Counted from the stretch's first letter, positions 26,329-34,417 are shown. The stretch: DNA of 64,000 bases from Reyranella soli (GCF_007992495.1 NZ_BKAJ01000038.1:1-64000); one strand, 5' to 3'. The notes: generated by a model from the sequence alone, not told the origin. Translations and numbers: made by a program.

Positions 26329-26598
26329 TCAGGCCGGCGGATTGGCGCTGGTCGGCCTGCCCTTTGCGACACTCTCCATCACGCAGGCGAGGACATCGGC
26401 CACCGTATGCAGGCGCGATGCCTGGTCGTCGGAGATGTCGATCTTGAACTCGTCCTCGAGCGACATCACCACCTCGACGCGGTCGATGCTCGTGGCGCCG
26501 AGATCGTCATCCAAGGTGGCGATCTCGGTGATACGCTCGCTGGACACATGGAACCGCTCGGCGATGACCCGGCTTACCCGGTCGCGCAGGTCTACCAT
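26329..26598 (-). CDS. acyl carrier protein
   Basis: An 89-residue acyl carrier protein. The phosphopantetheine serine is S37 in DDLGATSIDRVEVVM, followed by the acidic helix II typical of ACPs, with FKIDISDDQASRLHTVADV as helix III. A strong GGAGG site lies seven bases before the ATG. The neighbours are not fatty-acid synthesis genes, so it is probably a specialised ACP and not the housekeeping AcpP. It has about ten extra residues (GRPTSANPPA) at the C-terminus. Confidence 0.88.
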   Translation of the reverse strand: MVDLRDRVSRVIAERFHVSSERITEIATLDDDLGATSIDRVEVVMSLEDEFKIDISDDQASRLHTVADVLACVMESVAKGRPTSANPPA

Positions 26599-26662
26599 GA
26601 TCTGCCTCCTGTGCCTTTTCGACTAACAGCTTGCCGGCCCGGTTCGTTGCAGCGAGGCCACC

Positions 26663-26920
26663 TTATTCTTGGTGCTCCGCGTCGAAGCGGCGGCCTTTGC
26701 CGGCAGTGAGGAACTGCTGTGCCCGGACGTCGTCGGACCAGCTCTCGATGCGGCCGAGCCAGGTGTCGTACCGAGCGTGCTGTTCGCCGGATGCCACGCC
26801 GTCCTCGATCGCCTTGACCGTGTCGACCGGCAGGCCGAGGCCGGCGGCCATGGTCTCGCGGGAGGCGCCGAGACGCCGGCGCCGATTGGAGAGATCCGTG
26901 GAATGCTTGGGATTGTTCAT
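26663..26920 (-). CDS. small protein with helix-turn-helix-like segment
   Basis: An 85-residue protein. An AAGGATGA ribosome site precedes the ATG at 26920. The segment RRRLGASRETMAAGLGLPVDTVKAIEDG resembles the first helices of an XRE-type helix-turn-helix, and the rest (RYDTWLGRIESW) is helical. It could be a small DNA-binding protein controlling the ACP/GNAT/ExoD genes that follow on the same strand 64 bases later. The function is inferred from this weak similarity only. Confidence 0.62.
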   Translation of the reverse strand: MNNPKHSTDLSNRRRRLGASRETMAAGLGLPVDTVKAIEDGVASGEQHARYDTWLGRIESWSDDVRAQQFLTAGKGRRFDAEHQE

Positions 26921-27144
26921 CGATCATCCTTGGGCGAGAGGACGTGGCCTTTCAAGTGGAGTGTGCGCGGGTGGCCACGACGGGCCCGGGCTGCTATGAC
27001 GGATACAAGGCAGTCTCATCGCCTGTTGCCGGGCCGCCAGGCCGGAAAGGAACCCTCCAGATATCGTTCGACGCCGCCGGCGGGCCTCGCCGGCGCGCCG
27101 GAATATGTGTGCGCCTGGCCGCACGCTGCACCAAAGGAGAAGGC

Positions 27145-27366
27145 ATGTTCGAAAAGACCCAGTTGGCACCCGTCGTGCGGCCTCCCACCAAGGAGGCCAT
27201 CCTCAAGCAGGCTGACGAAATGCGCGACCTCTCGAGACGCGCGCGGCGTCTGAAAGGCAGCGTGACCGACGAAGGCGATCGCCGCCGCCTCAGCCGCTAC
27301 GTGGAGGAGCTCGAGGAAAGTGCGGCGCGTCTGGAAAAGACGGCTGCGAACGCCAAGACGGGTTGA
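27145..27366 (+). CDS. small helical protein of unknown function
   Basis: A 73-residue protein with a strong AAAGGAGAAGG ribosome site before the ATG at 27145. From residue ~18 it is almost wholly charged helix (ILKQADEMRDLSRRARRLKG ... RYVEELEESAARLEKTA), probably a short coiled coil. It has no signal peptide and no recognisable domain. It is divergent from the small HTH-like gene, with 224 bases between starts in which I see no other gene. Confidence 0.68.
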   Translation: MFEKTQLAPVVRPPTKEAILKQADEMRDLSRRARRLKGSVTDEGDRRRLSRYVEELEESAARLEKTAANAKTG

Positions 27367-27582
27367 GCCGTCTCCCGCTCGAGTGAAAGCCGAGTGCGCA
27401 ATGGCACAGGTAGCTCGAAGCCAGCAGGGCTCGGCGCGCAGGCGCTCGCTGTGGTGCTTGTAAAAGTGCCGGGAAGCGCCCATACCGAAAAGGTCGATAG
27501 ACGGACTGATGACTTGGCCGCCCCTGATTTGAGCCGGGCCCGCCTCTGACTTGCTCCCGAGAATAGTGCGAATTCGACGGCT

Positions 27583-27614
27583 TGCCTCTCCAGGCAGGCC
27601 AGCATGGCCATGCT
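27583..27614 (+). other. two hairpins in the cspA leader
   Basis: GCCT-CTCC-AGGC at about 27583-27594, then a perfect 14-base palindrome AGCATGGCCATGCT at 27601-27614, directly before the AAAGG ribosome site. These may form structure in the cspA mRNA leader. Confidence 0.45.
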
Positions 27615-27630
27615 TTGAAAGGCTTTTTCG

Positions 27631-27843
27631 ATGATCAAGGGAACAGTGAAGTGGTTTAACGCGACCAAGGGCTTCGGCTTCATCCAGCCTGACGATGGCG
27701 GCAAGGACGCCTTCGTGCATATCAGTGCCGTCGAGCGTGCCGGCATCAGCCACCTGATCGAAGGTCAGAAGATCCAGTTCGATCTCGTCACCGATGGCCG
27801 CAGCGGCAAGCTGTCCGCCGAGAACCTCAAGCAGGTCGATTGA
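27631..27843 (+). CDS. cspA: cold-shock domain protein
   Basis: A 70-residue single cold-shock domain. RNP1 (KGFGFI, residues 13-18) and RNP2 (DAFVHIS) are intact, so it should bind single-stranded RNA and DNA as an RNA chaperone. The typical [10 protein letters not shown] start follows an AAAGG site. Its leader contains two short hairpins, and a terminator follows at 27879-27913. cspA is used as a family name; alphaproteobacteria carry several paralogues. Confidence 0.95.
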   Translation: MIKGTVKWFNATKGFGFIQPDDGGKDAFVHISAVERAGISHLIEGQKIQFDLVTDGRSGKLSAENLKQVD

Positions 27844-27878
27844 TCCGCCTGCGCCTACTCGGTGACGCGAGAGGAGGG

Positions 27879-27913
27879 AAGGCCCCGTGGCGAGAGCCGG
27901 CGGGGCCTTTTGC
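27879..27913 (+). terminator. intrinsic terminator of cspA
   Basis: AAGGCCCCG (27879-27887) pairs with CGGGGCCTT (27901-27909) around a 13-base loop and is followed by TTTTGCTTTT. It lies 35 bases after the cspA stop and close to the convergent gene end at 27938. Confidence 0.8.
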
Positions 27914-27937
27914 TTTTGTGGCTCCGCCCCGCAAATA

Positions 27938-28276
27938 TTACGGCGCGTCGGGGGGCTGCTGCTCGGCCGCAGCCCTTTGTTCTTCCTCGAGGCGGAGTCG
28001 AGCGAAGTCCGCCAGCACGGCCGCGACAAGCGTGTGACGTTGGGTGTCGCCCGCGCCGAGGCTCGTGGCATAGAGTCCGATGACATAGCGCGCCTTCTCT
28101 GCTGCTTCCGCCCAGTTGGCGGCAGGTGCGGCGATCAGATGAGCTTCGAGCTGATCGCGGCGCTGCCGCAGGACGCGTTCATTGGCTTCGACCTGGGTGA
28201 GCAGGCGACGCGAGCTGGTCGCGTGCTGGGCGGCCAGGCCCCGACGCTGGTCGAGTTCGATTGGTTCGTCGGTCAT
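27938..28276 (-). CDS. small helical hypothetical protein
   Basis: A 112-residue protein starting at the ATG at 28276, which overlaps the upstream stop (ATGA). Longer readings in this frame run antisense-like and basic upstream, so this start is preferred. It is predicted mostly helical (RRLLTQVEANERVLRQRRDQLEAHL), with an Ala/Glu/Gln-rich tail ending in PPDAP. I cannot assign a function. It is the last gene of a minus-strand set of small proteins. Confidence 0.65.
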   Translation of the reverse strand: MTDEPIELDQRRGLAAQHATSSRRLLTQVEANERVLRQRRDQLEAHLIAAPAANWAEAAEKARYVIGLYATSLGAGDTQRHTLVAAVLADFARLRLEEEQRAAAEQQPPDAP

Positions 28277-28701
28277 TCTGCAATCCTGTCCAAAAGCTCG
28301 TTGAGCCGCCTTGCCATCGCGTTCTCCCAGGCATGGCCCTGCCAGGCATGCCGCGGGCCGAGCTCGGGATGTTGCTCGCCGGCGTCGAGCAGCCCGGCCT
28401 CGATGTCGGAATCCTCGATCGACCAGTGCGACCGCCCGGTGCGCCCCTCGACATGGGCGCGTCGTCCGTCCTTCAGCCGCGCCACCAGGCCGCCCGACCA
28501 CGCTTCTCCCACCGCACTGACCCACGCATCCTCGACGGCGAGCAGATCGAGTGCGCCAAAGCCGTGGCGGTCAACATCGAGGCGGCAAAGCACCTGCACG
28601 AAATGATCGAGATCGCTGCCGTCCCATTCGCTGCCGCGCAGCGCCCTGCGCGCCGCCAGAAGCTTGTCGGCGTCGCTGTGCTCGCAACCTGCCTTGATCA
28701 C
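28273..28701 (-). CDS. hypothetical protein
   Basis: A 142-residue soluble protein from a GTG at 28701. It is acidic, with tryptophan-rich stretches (HWSIEDSDIEAGLLDAGE, HAWQGHAWENAMARRLNELL), and has no signal peptide and no motif I recognise. It is coupled by ATGA to the next gene and begins 11 bases after the lipoprotein-like gene, so all are one transcript. Confidence 0.65.
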   Translation of the reverse strand: MIKAGCEHSDADKLLAARRALRGSEWDGSDLDHFVQVLCRLDVDRHGFGALDLLAVEDAWVSAVGEAWSGGLVARLKDGRRAHVEGRTGRSHWSIEDSDIEAGLLDAGEQHPELGPRHAWQGHAWENAMARRLNELLDRIAE

Positions 28702-28712
28702 GCGGCAACCCC

Positions 28713-29081
28713 TCAGTTCGTGTTCGGCGTCCTGAGCACCACGCCCAGGGCGCGGAATTCGGTGTCGTCACGGATGGCGCTTGCGATCGCGGCGTTGCCC
28801 TGCCCCGAGGCGAGGATCAGCCGGTCGGTCTCGCTCGCGCAGGCGAGCGCCAGTGTCTGGGCGCGCGCACGAACGGAGGCGCCGGCCAGCGCGCGTTCGG
28901 TGGCGTTGCGGGCGAGGCAGGCGTCGCGCTGGGCGTAGGCTTGGTCGATGCCGCGCGTCGTGTCGGCGGGTGCGCCGCCGGCGCTGACGTGGCCGGCGCG
29001 GAAGCCGTCGCAGGCCGTCGTCAGCAGCAGGGCGGCAGCCAGTACGGAACAACCGACGGGGGCAAGCAGGGCAGTCGGCAC
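28713..29081 (-). CDS. small exported, possibly lipoprotein, hypothetical
   Basis: A 122-residue protein from a GTG at 29081, preceded by GGAGGAGG at good spacing. The first ~23 residues are a hydrophobic export signal ending LLLTTAC, with C24 as a possible lipidation site, although the lipobox is not canonical. The mature part is alanine-rich and helical, with several cysteines (DACLARNATERAL, ALACASETDRLILASG). It is probably periplasmic. Function unknown. Confidence 0.68.
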   Translation of the reverse strand: MPTALLAPVGCSVLAAALLLTTACDGFRAGHVSAGGAPADTTRGIDQAYAQRDACLARNATERALAGASVRARAQTLALACASETDRLILASGQGNAAIASAIRDDTEFRALGVVLRTPNTN

Positions 29082-29164
29082 GATGACCTCCTCCTCTGCC
29101 GGGTGGAGGCGTTCGGGCTGGAGGGCAGCACCTGCCGGCCCAGGCGCTGCTCGCCTGAGCAGCT

Positions 29165-29527
29165 TCAGGTCTTGGGCGTCGCCGGCGCCAGCAGGAGCTC
29201 GACGCAGGCGCGGGCGATGTCGGAATCGCCGGTCTTGCTGCCTGGCAAGGAGGCGAAGCCGCTCTTCTCCAGGACGCTGTTGCGCTCCCAGGTGCTCGCT
29301 TTGGCGAGCTCGGCCATCCTGGCCGTCGCGTCGCCTTGGGCGCGGAAGCGGTCGGCGCAGAACGGCGCCAGCGTTGCCACTGTCGCGTTATGCGCAGCAA
29401 CGCCTGCATCCTTGCGCGCGGTGGCGCCTGTCACCCATCCGCCCCAGGTGAAACCGAGGACGGCGCAGGCGATGGCGCCGACCACGGCGCCCTGGATCAA
29501 GGGTTTGGTGTCTTTGGGCATATTCAT
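29165..29527 (-). CDS. small membrane-anchored hypothetical protein
   Basis: A 120-residue protein with AAAGGA before the ATG at 29527. Residues ~10-32 are one membrane helix (IQGAVVGAIACAVLGFTWGGWV), followed by a ~85-residue periplasmic or cytoplasmic helical domain containing CADRFRAQGDATARMAELAK and IARACVELLLAP. This looks like a conserved alphaproteobacterial small protein, but I have no functional assignment. It lies between the 29-residue membrane peptide and the lipoprotein-like gene on the same strand. Confidence 0.75.
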   Translation of the reverse strand: MNMPKDTKPLIQGAVVGAIACAVLGFTWGGWVTGATARKDAGVAAHNATVATLAPFCADRFRAQGDATARMAELAKASTWERNSVLEKSGFASLPGSKTGDSDIARACVELLLAPATPKT

Positions 29528-29557
29528 GGCGAATCCTTTCCGGCCGCACGAGGGCCG

Positions 29558-29647
29558 TCAGGTCGGCACACGCAGGATCGCGTAGCCGATGATCAACAAA
29601 ACCAGGAAGATCGGGAAAAGGACGGGCGGTACGAGCCAGTCTCTCAT
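29558..29647 (-). CDS. 29-residue small membrane protein
   Basis: A 30-codon frame from the ATG at 29647, six bases after a strong GGAGG. The product is a three-to-five residue polar start (MRDW) and a single hydrophobic helix (VLFPIFLVLLIIGYAIL) ending RVPT. The good ribosome site, the clean membrane helix and the gap of 30 bases to the next membrane protein gene on the same strand support a real small protein. Function unknown. Confidence 0.65.
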   Translation of the reverse strand: MRDWLVPPVLFPIFLVLLIIGYAILRVPT

Positions 29648-29846
29648 GCGTTGCCTCCGCTGGGCGGGAGCGCACGCATCTCTCAGCCATCGCAAGCCGA
29701 AGCTAAGGGGACGATGGTGTAGCATTCGTACACCTCGCCGTCGGACCCGTCCAGAAGCCTTTCGGTCTGCGGCACGCTTTCGCGTCCTGGAGCGCCCAAG
29801 CAAGGCTCAACCGACGCGCTATGATCGAAGCAAAGGGAGCCCTGCC

Positions 29847-30698
29847 ATGACCGATGCCATCCTCTACGAGACGCTGCCGTCCGGCATCGCCCGCATGGTT
29901 CTCAATCGCGCCGACACGAGAAATGCGCAGGACACAGCGTTCCTCTATGCCCTGAACGACGCCTTCGATCGCGCCGCACAGGACGACGCGGTGAAGGTGA
30001 TCGTTCTGTCGGCCAACGGCCCGCACTTCTCCTCGGGCCACGACCTGCGTGAGGTCGACGGCCACGGCAACATGCGCAAGCACGAAACGGTCGGCACGTG
30101 GTCGGGCTTCGGCAGGCCGGGCGCAGAGGCGCAGTACGCGCGCGAGCAGGAGATCTACCTGGGCCTCTGCGAGCGCTGGCGCAACATCCCCAAGCCGACC
30201 ATGGCACTGGTGCAGGGCAAGGTGATCGCGGGCGGCCTGATGCTGATCTGGCCCTGCGACCTGATCATCGCCTCTGAGGACGCCGAGTTCCTCGACCATA
30301 CGGTGGCGATGGGCGTGGGCGGGGCGGAATTCTTCGCCCATCCCTGGGAACTCGGCGTGCGCAAGGCCAAGGAGTTCCTGTTCACTGCCGACTGGATCGG
30401 CGCCAAGGAGGCGCACCGGTTGGGCATGGTGAACCACGTCGTGCCGCGCGCCGAGCTGGAAGCGTTCGGCCTCGCCATGGCCGAGCGCATCGCCCAGAAG
30501 CCGCTGTTTGCGCTGAAGCTCACCAAGCAGGCGATCAACGCCGCCCAGGACGCCCAGGGCCGGGTGAGCGCCATGCAGACCTCCTTTGCGCTCCACCACC
30601 TGGCCCATGCCCACAACATGCTGGCGCATGGCAAGCTCATAGACCCCACGGGCTTGATGCCGGCCATAAAGAAGCACGAGAATTCTCAGTCATCCTGA
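29847..30698 (+). CDS. enoyl-CoA hydratase/isomerase family protein
   Basis: A 283-residue crotonase-fold protein. The oxyanion-hole segments are HFSSGHDLREV and KVIAGGLMLIWPCDLIIAS; the usual second catalytic glutamate region reads GVGGAEFFAHPWELG. It probably hydrates or isomerises an enoyl-CoA. The ATG at 29847 follows AAAGGGAG. The stop codon (30696-30698) lies inside an intergenic inverted repeat whose sequence begins at 30689, so the last residues (SQSS) are encoded by the repeat. Confidence 0.85.
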   Translation: MTDAILYETLPSGIARMVLNRADTRNAQDTAFLYALNDAFDRAAQDDAVKVIVLSANGPHFSSGHDLREVDGHGNMRKHETVGTWSGFGRPGAEAQYAREQEIYLGLCERWRNIPKPTMALVQGKVIAGGLMLIWPCDLIIASEDAEFLDHTVAMGVGGAEFFAHPWELGVRKAKEFLFTADWIGAKEAHRLGMVNHVVPRAELEAFGLAMAERIAQKPLFALKLTKQAINAAQDAQGRVSAMQTSFALHHLAHAHNMLAHGKLIDPTGLMPAIKKHENSQSS

Positions 30699-30786
30699 GC
30701 GTAGGGGCGGATGTCATCGCCGCCGGCCTTGAGACCGTGTCCTGATCGCCAGCAGCATGAGATCCTTCGCTTCGCTCAGGATGACA
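30689..30786. repeat. GTCATCC-type inverted repeat between enoyl-CoA hydratase and asd
   Basis: The left arm GTCATCCTGAGCG (30689-30701) pairs with CGCTCAGGATGAC (30773-30785). The right arm is part of a longer copy reading atgagatccttcgcttcgct. The repeat contains the stop codon of the upstream gene. Confidence 0.8.
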
Positions 30787-30819
30787 GGAAAGTGCGGTTT
30801 CTGTATTTTCCGCGCCACC

Positions 30820-31848
30820 ATGAAGCCCCAGAACATCGCCATCGTCGGTGCCACCGGCGCGGTTGGAGTAGAGATCCTCCGCGTCCTCGAGCGACGGAAC
30901 TTCCCGGTCGCTTCCCTCAAGCTCCTCGCCTCGGCCCGCTCGGTCGGCAAGACGCTCGAATTCAAAGGCAAGCCGTACAAGGTCGAGGAACTGAAAGCTG
31001 ACGCCTTCAAGGGCTGCGACATCGCCTTCTTCTCGGCCGGCGCCACGCGCAGCCGCGAGTTCGTGCCGGCTGCCAGGGCGGCGGGCTGCGTCGTCGTCGA
31101 CAACTCGTCGGCCTTCCGCATGGATCCCAATACGCCGCTGGTCGTGCCGGAAGTGAACGGCGGTGACCTTGCCAAGCACAACGGCGTGGTCGCCAACCCC
31201 AACTGCACCGCCGCCATCCTGTCGGTCGCCGTGTGGCCGATCCATCAGGCGGCCGGCGTGAAGCGCATCATCGTCTCGACCTACCAGTCGGCCTCCGGCG
31301 CAGGCGCCGCGGCCATGCAGGAGCTGGAGGACCAGGCGCGCGACTTCTCGGCCGGCAAGGAGATCAAGCGCGCGGTGTTCCCGCACCAGATCGCCTTCAA
31401 CGTCTTCTCGCACAACACCAAGGTCGCCGAGAACGGCTACAACGAGGAAGAGAACAAGGTCGTCGAAGAGACGCGCAAGATGTTCCATGCGCCGGAGCTT
31501 CCGATCGCGCCGACCTGCATTCGCGTGCCCGTGCTGCGCGCCCACTCCGAAGCGATCACGCTCGAGCTCGAGAAGCCATTGTCGCCCGAGGAGGCACGCG
31601 CCATCCTGGCCAAGGCGCCGGGCGTGAAGGTGGTCGACGATGCCGCCGCCAACCACTTCCCGATGCCGCTCGAGGCCAGTGGCGATCTCGACGTCCATGT
31701 CGGCCGCATCCGCCGCGACCTCTCAAACCCGAATGGCCTGATGCTGTGGGTGGCGGGCGACCAGCTGCTGAAGGGCGCCGCGTGGAACGCGGTGCAGATC
31801 GCCGAGGAGCTGGCCAAGCTCTCGACCAAGCCGATGGCGGCTGAGTAG
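30820..31848 (+). CDS. asd: aspartate-semialdehyde dehydrogenase
   Basis: A 342-residue enzyme that reduces aspartyl phosphate to aspartate semialdehyde with NADPH, feeding lysine, threonine, methionine and diaminopimelate synthesis. The NADP loop is GATGAVG (residues 10-16), the catalytic cysteine is C129 in NPNCTAAI, and the histidine region is RVPVLRAHSEA. The ATG at 30820 is chosen because the family begins here; an earlier ATG at 30757 would translate the intergenic repeat. There is little ribosome-site sequence upstream, which is unusual for an essential gene and may mean a leaderless or short-leader mRNA. Confidence 0.96.
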   Translation: MKPQNIAIVGATGAVGVEILRVLERRNFPVASLKLLASARSVGKTLEFKGKPYKVEELKADAFKGCDIAFFSAGATRSREFVPAARAAGCVVVDNSSAFRMDPNTPLVVPEVNGGDLAKHNGVVANPNCTAAILSVAVWPIHQAAGVKRIIVSTYQSASGAGAAAMQELEDQARDFSAGKEIKRAVFPHQIAFNVFSHNTKVAENGYNEEENKVVEETRKMFHAPELPIAPTCIRVPVLRAHSEAITLELEKPLSPEEARAILAKAPGVKVVDDAAANHFPMPLEASGDLDVHVGRIRRDLSNPNGLMLWVAGDQLLKGAAWNAVQIAEELAKLSTKPMAAE

Positions 31849-31857
31849 GTTCTTGCC

Positions 31858-31989
31858 GGAGCGCGGACCTCCAGGTCCGCTCATGGTCTTCGTCTTCCGG
31901 ACCGCGCGCTTCTAGCGCGCTCATGAGCATGAGCGAGCCGGAGGCTCGCGGTCCGGAAGAGCATGAGCGGACCTGGAGGTCCGCGCTCC
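31858..31989. repeat. nested GC hairpin repeats (family A), between convergent genes
   Basis: The outer 28-base arms at 31858-31885 and 31962-31989 are perfectly complementary, each with its own hairpin (GCGGACC-TCC-AGGTCCGC type). Nested inside is a second pair, 31894-31959, with CTTCCGGACCGC arms and two different inner stems (GCGCGCT/AGCGCGC and GCGAGCC/GGCTCGC). It lies between asd and the convergent LLM gene. Confidence 0.88.
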
Positions 31990-31993
31990 GAAG

Positions 31994-32947
31994 TCAGATC
32001 TTCTCGATCACCGCGGCCCTGAACCGCTTCATCTCGGCGAGAACGGCGGCCGCGTCCGAACGTCCGCCGAAATCGACGTCGATCGCCGTGACGCCCATCT
32101 CCTCCAGCGCGCGGAAGTCGGCGATGATGTCGGCCTCGCTGCCTGAGAACAGCCGCCGCTCGCCGTCCGTGGCCTTGGGCGGCACGGCCGTGCCGTAGCG
32201 CTTCACGCGAAAGCTCACGCCCACCGACTGAGGCTCGCGGCCTGCGTCGACGACGGCCTTGCGCAGGCGGCCGATGCCGGCCTTGAGCCGCGGCAGCGTG
32301 TCGAGCAGGTGCTTATTGTTTGAACCGATCGGATACCAGGCGTCGCCGACACGCGCAGTGCGGCGCAGGGCAGGCCCGGCCTCGCCGCCGACCCAGATCG
32401 GCAGCGGCTTCTGCACCGGCTTGGGTTCGAAGACAATACCGTCGAACTTGGTGTAGCGGCCGGCGAAGCGCGGCTCGGCCTCGCTCCACAGCGCGCGGAA
32501 GGTGTCGATGTATTCGTCGGTCACCGCGCCGCGCTCCTCGAACGGCGTCGTCACCACGGCGTCGAACTCGGTCTTCAGCCAGCCCGCGCCGATGCCGACC
32601 ACCAGGCGCCCGCCCGACAGCACGTCGAGCGTCGCCAGCATCTTGGCGGCGAGCACAGCCGGACGATGCGGCACGACGAGCACGGCGGCGACCAGCCGGA
32701 TGCGCGAGGTCTTGGCCGCGATCCAGGTCATGCCGACGATCTGCTCATGCCGTTCGAGCGGCGCGTCCTCGTAGAACTGGCCGGATTCGGAATAGGGATA
32801 GCCCGGCACCTTGGTGTTGGGCAGCACGACGTGGTCGGTCAGTGTGAGATAGTCGAAGCCCATGGCCTCGCCTTCGCTGGCGATGCGCGTCATGTCGGCG
32901 ACGGCCGACAAGGGGCCGGAGTTCGGCAGGTTGAACCCGATCTGCAT
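31994..32947 (-). CDS. LLM-class (luciferase-like) flavin/F420-type oxidoreductase
   Basis: A 317-residue TIM-barrel protein from the ATG at 32947 (MQIGFNLP is the typical family start). Signature segments are YLTLTDHVVLPNT, RIRLVAAVLVVPHRPAVLAAKMLATLD and RLVVGIGAGWLKTEFDAV, as in the TIGR03619-type F420/FMN subgroup. It likely oxidises or oxygenates an organic substrate using reduced flavin or F420; the cofactor cannot be decided from sequence. It is divergent from the acyl-CoA-dehydrogenase-like gene, with a ~110-base gap. Confidence 0.85.
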   Translation of the reverse strand: MQIGFNLPNSGPLSAVADMTRIASEGEAMGFDYLTLTDHVVLPNTKVPGYPYSESGQFYEDAPLERHEQIVGMTWIAAKTSRIRLVAAVLVVPHRPAVLAAKMLATLDVLSGGRLVVGIGAGWLKTEFDAVVTTPFEERGAVTDEYIDTFRALWSEAEPRFAGRYTKFDGIVFEPKPVQKPLPIWVGGEAGPALRRTARVGDAWYPIGSNNKHLLDTLPRLKAGIGRLRKAVVDAGREPQSVGVSFRVKRYGTAVPPKATDGERRLFSGSEADIIADFRALEEMGVTAIDVDFGGRSDAAAVLAEMKRFRAAVIEKI

Positions 32948-33058
32948 GGCTTGTGTTTCCCCCGACAGCACGCCTGTCGGAACGCTCCGCAGGCGGCTTT
33001 TGAACAGTCGCGACTGAGGCCACTATAGTCGAGCAACATGGAGACGAGGACACGCTTG

Positions 33059-34240
33059 ATGCAGAATCCAGTTTCGCCAGTCCTTGCCAGCCCACAAGAG
33101 CGGGCGCGGGCCGTGCAGGCGGTGCTGGACAAGGACGGGCCGGAGATGGACCGCCGTCGTGAGCTGACGCAGGAGGTGGTCGACGCGCTGGCGGGCCAGG
33201 ACCTGCTGCGCATGCTGCTGCCCAGAAGCATGGGCGGGCAGGAGGTGCCTCTCGTCGACTATGCCAGGGCCTGCGAGGCGCTGGCCTGGGCCGACGCCAG
33301 CACGGCGTGGTTCGTCAACCAGTCGAACGTGTCGATGGCGACGTCGGCCGCTTCGATGCCGCACGAGACGGCGGCGGCGATGTTCGAAGGACCTTATGCC
33401 GGCCTGGCCTGGGGCGCGCGCCACGACAAGAGCAAGGCGATCCGTGTCGAGGGCGGTTATCGCCTCACCGGCACCTGGAGCTTTGCCAGCGGCGGTCGGC
33501 ACACCAAGTGGTTGGGCGCACACAGCGCCGTGCAGAATCCCGACGGCACGCCGCATACCCGCTACGGCCGGCCCGACGACCGCTCGTTCGTCTTCCTGCG
33601 CAGCCAGGCCAAGATCATCGACGACTGGCATGTGCTCGGCCTGCGCGGCACGGGCAGCGACAGCTACTCGGTCGAGGATCTGTTCATCCCCGACGCCCAG
33701 GCGCCGGCGCGCGATGTCGACGACGAGCGGCGCGAGAAGGGGCCGCTCTATCCCATCGGCTCGACGCTGCTCTATGCCACCGGCTTCTGCAGCGTCACCA
33801 TCGGTATCGCACGGCGCCTGCTCGACACCTACGTCACCGTGGTGAAAGGCCGGCACAGCCGCTCCTCGCCGATGGCGATGATCAACAACCACGCCATCCA
33901 ACGCGAGATGGCGATCCTGGAGGCTCGGCTCTCGGCGGTGCGCGCCTTCCTGCACGAGGCGGCGGGCCAGCTCTATGATGCCTCGGCCAAGGGCACGCTC
34001 GACGTCGACCTGCGCGTGCGGCTGCGACTCGCCACGACCTGGGGCATGAACGAGGCGACCGACGTATCGATCGCCTGCTATCGCGGCGCCGGCACCATGG
34101 CGATCTCCGAGAAGGCGCCGTTCGAGCGCCGCTTCCGCGACGCCATGAGCGCCAGCCAGCATCTGCAAGGCATGTGGCCGCATGCGGAGATGGTCGGCCG
34201 GCACCTGATCGGTGCGGATAACCTGGTGCAGTTCGTCTAG
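33059..34240 (+). CDS. acyl-CoA dehydrogenase-fold flavoprotein (HsaA/DszC-like group)
   Basis: A 393-residue protein with acyl-CoA dehydrogenase fold. The N-terminal helical domain contains GGQEVPLVDYARACEALAWADASTAW, and the middle beta domain has YRLTGTWSFASGGRHTKWL, which resembles flavin-dependent monooxygenases (HsaA, DszC) more than true acyl-CoA dehydrogenases. I therefore expect a monooxygenase or a degradative dehydrogenase. The ATG at 33059 has GAGGA at good spacing; an ATG at 33038 would add seven residues. It is divergent from the LLM gene, and both may act on the same substrate. Confidence 0.8.
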   Translation: MQNPVSPVLASPQERARAVQAVLDKDGPEMDRRRELTQEVVDALAGQDLLRMLLPRSMGGQEVPLVDYARACEALAWADASTAWFVNQSNVSMATSAASMPHETAAAMFEGPYAGLAWGARHDKSKAIRVEGGYRLTGTWSFASGGRHTKWLGAHSAVQNPDGTPHTRYGRPDDRSFVFLRSQAKIIDDWHVLGLRGTGSDSYSVEDLFIPDAQAPARDVDDERREKGPLYPIGSTLLYATGFCSVTIGIARRLLDTYVTVVKGRHSRSSPMAMINNHAIQREMAILEARLSAVRAFLHEAAGQLYDASAKGTLDVDLRVRLRLATTWGMNEATDVSIACYRGAGTMAISEKAPFERRFRDAMSASQHLQGMWPHAEMVGRHLIGADNLVQFV

Positions 34241-34250
34241 CGATCATATT

Positions 34251-34387
34251 CCTCCCCCGTCATACGGGGGAGGGTAGGGTGGGGGCAGGCCACAGTGCAG
34301 CTGCCAGCCACTTTCAGATCATGATTTTTAGAGATCGCCTTTGAGGCTCTCCCCCTCCCGTACCCTCCCCCGTATGACGGGGGAGGG
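34251..34387. repeat. inverted pair of CCCTCCCCCGT...ACGGGGGAGGG repeats
   Basis: Copy one at 34251-34274 and copy two at 34363-34387 are each hairpins (CCTCCCCCGT-CAT-ACGGGGGAGG type) and are roughly inverted to each other, with additional GGGTAGGGTGGGGGC / CCCCCTCCCGTACCC flanks. They fill most of the gap between two co-directional genes. Confidence 0.8.
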
Positions 34388-34417
34388 GCTTGAGACAAGG
34401 CAAGAAGAGGAAACGCC

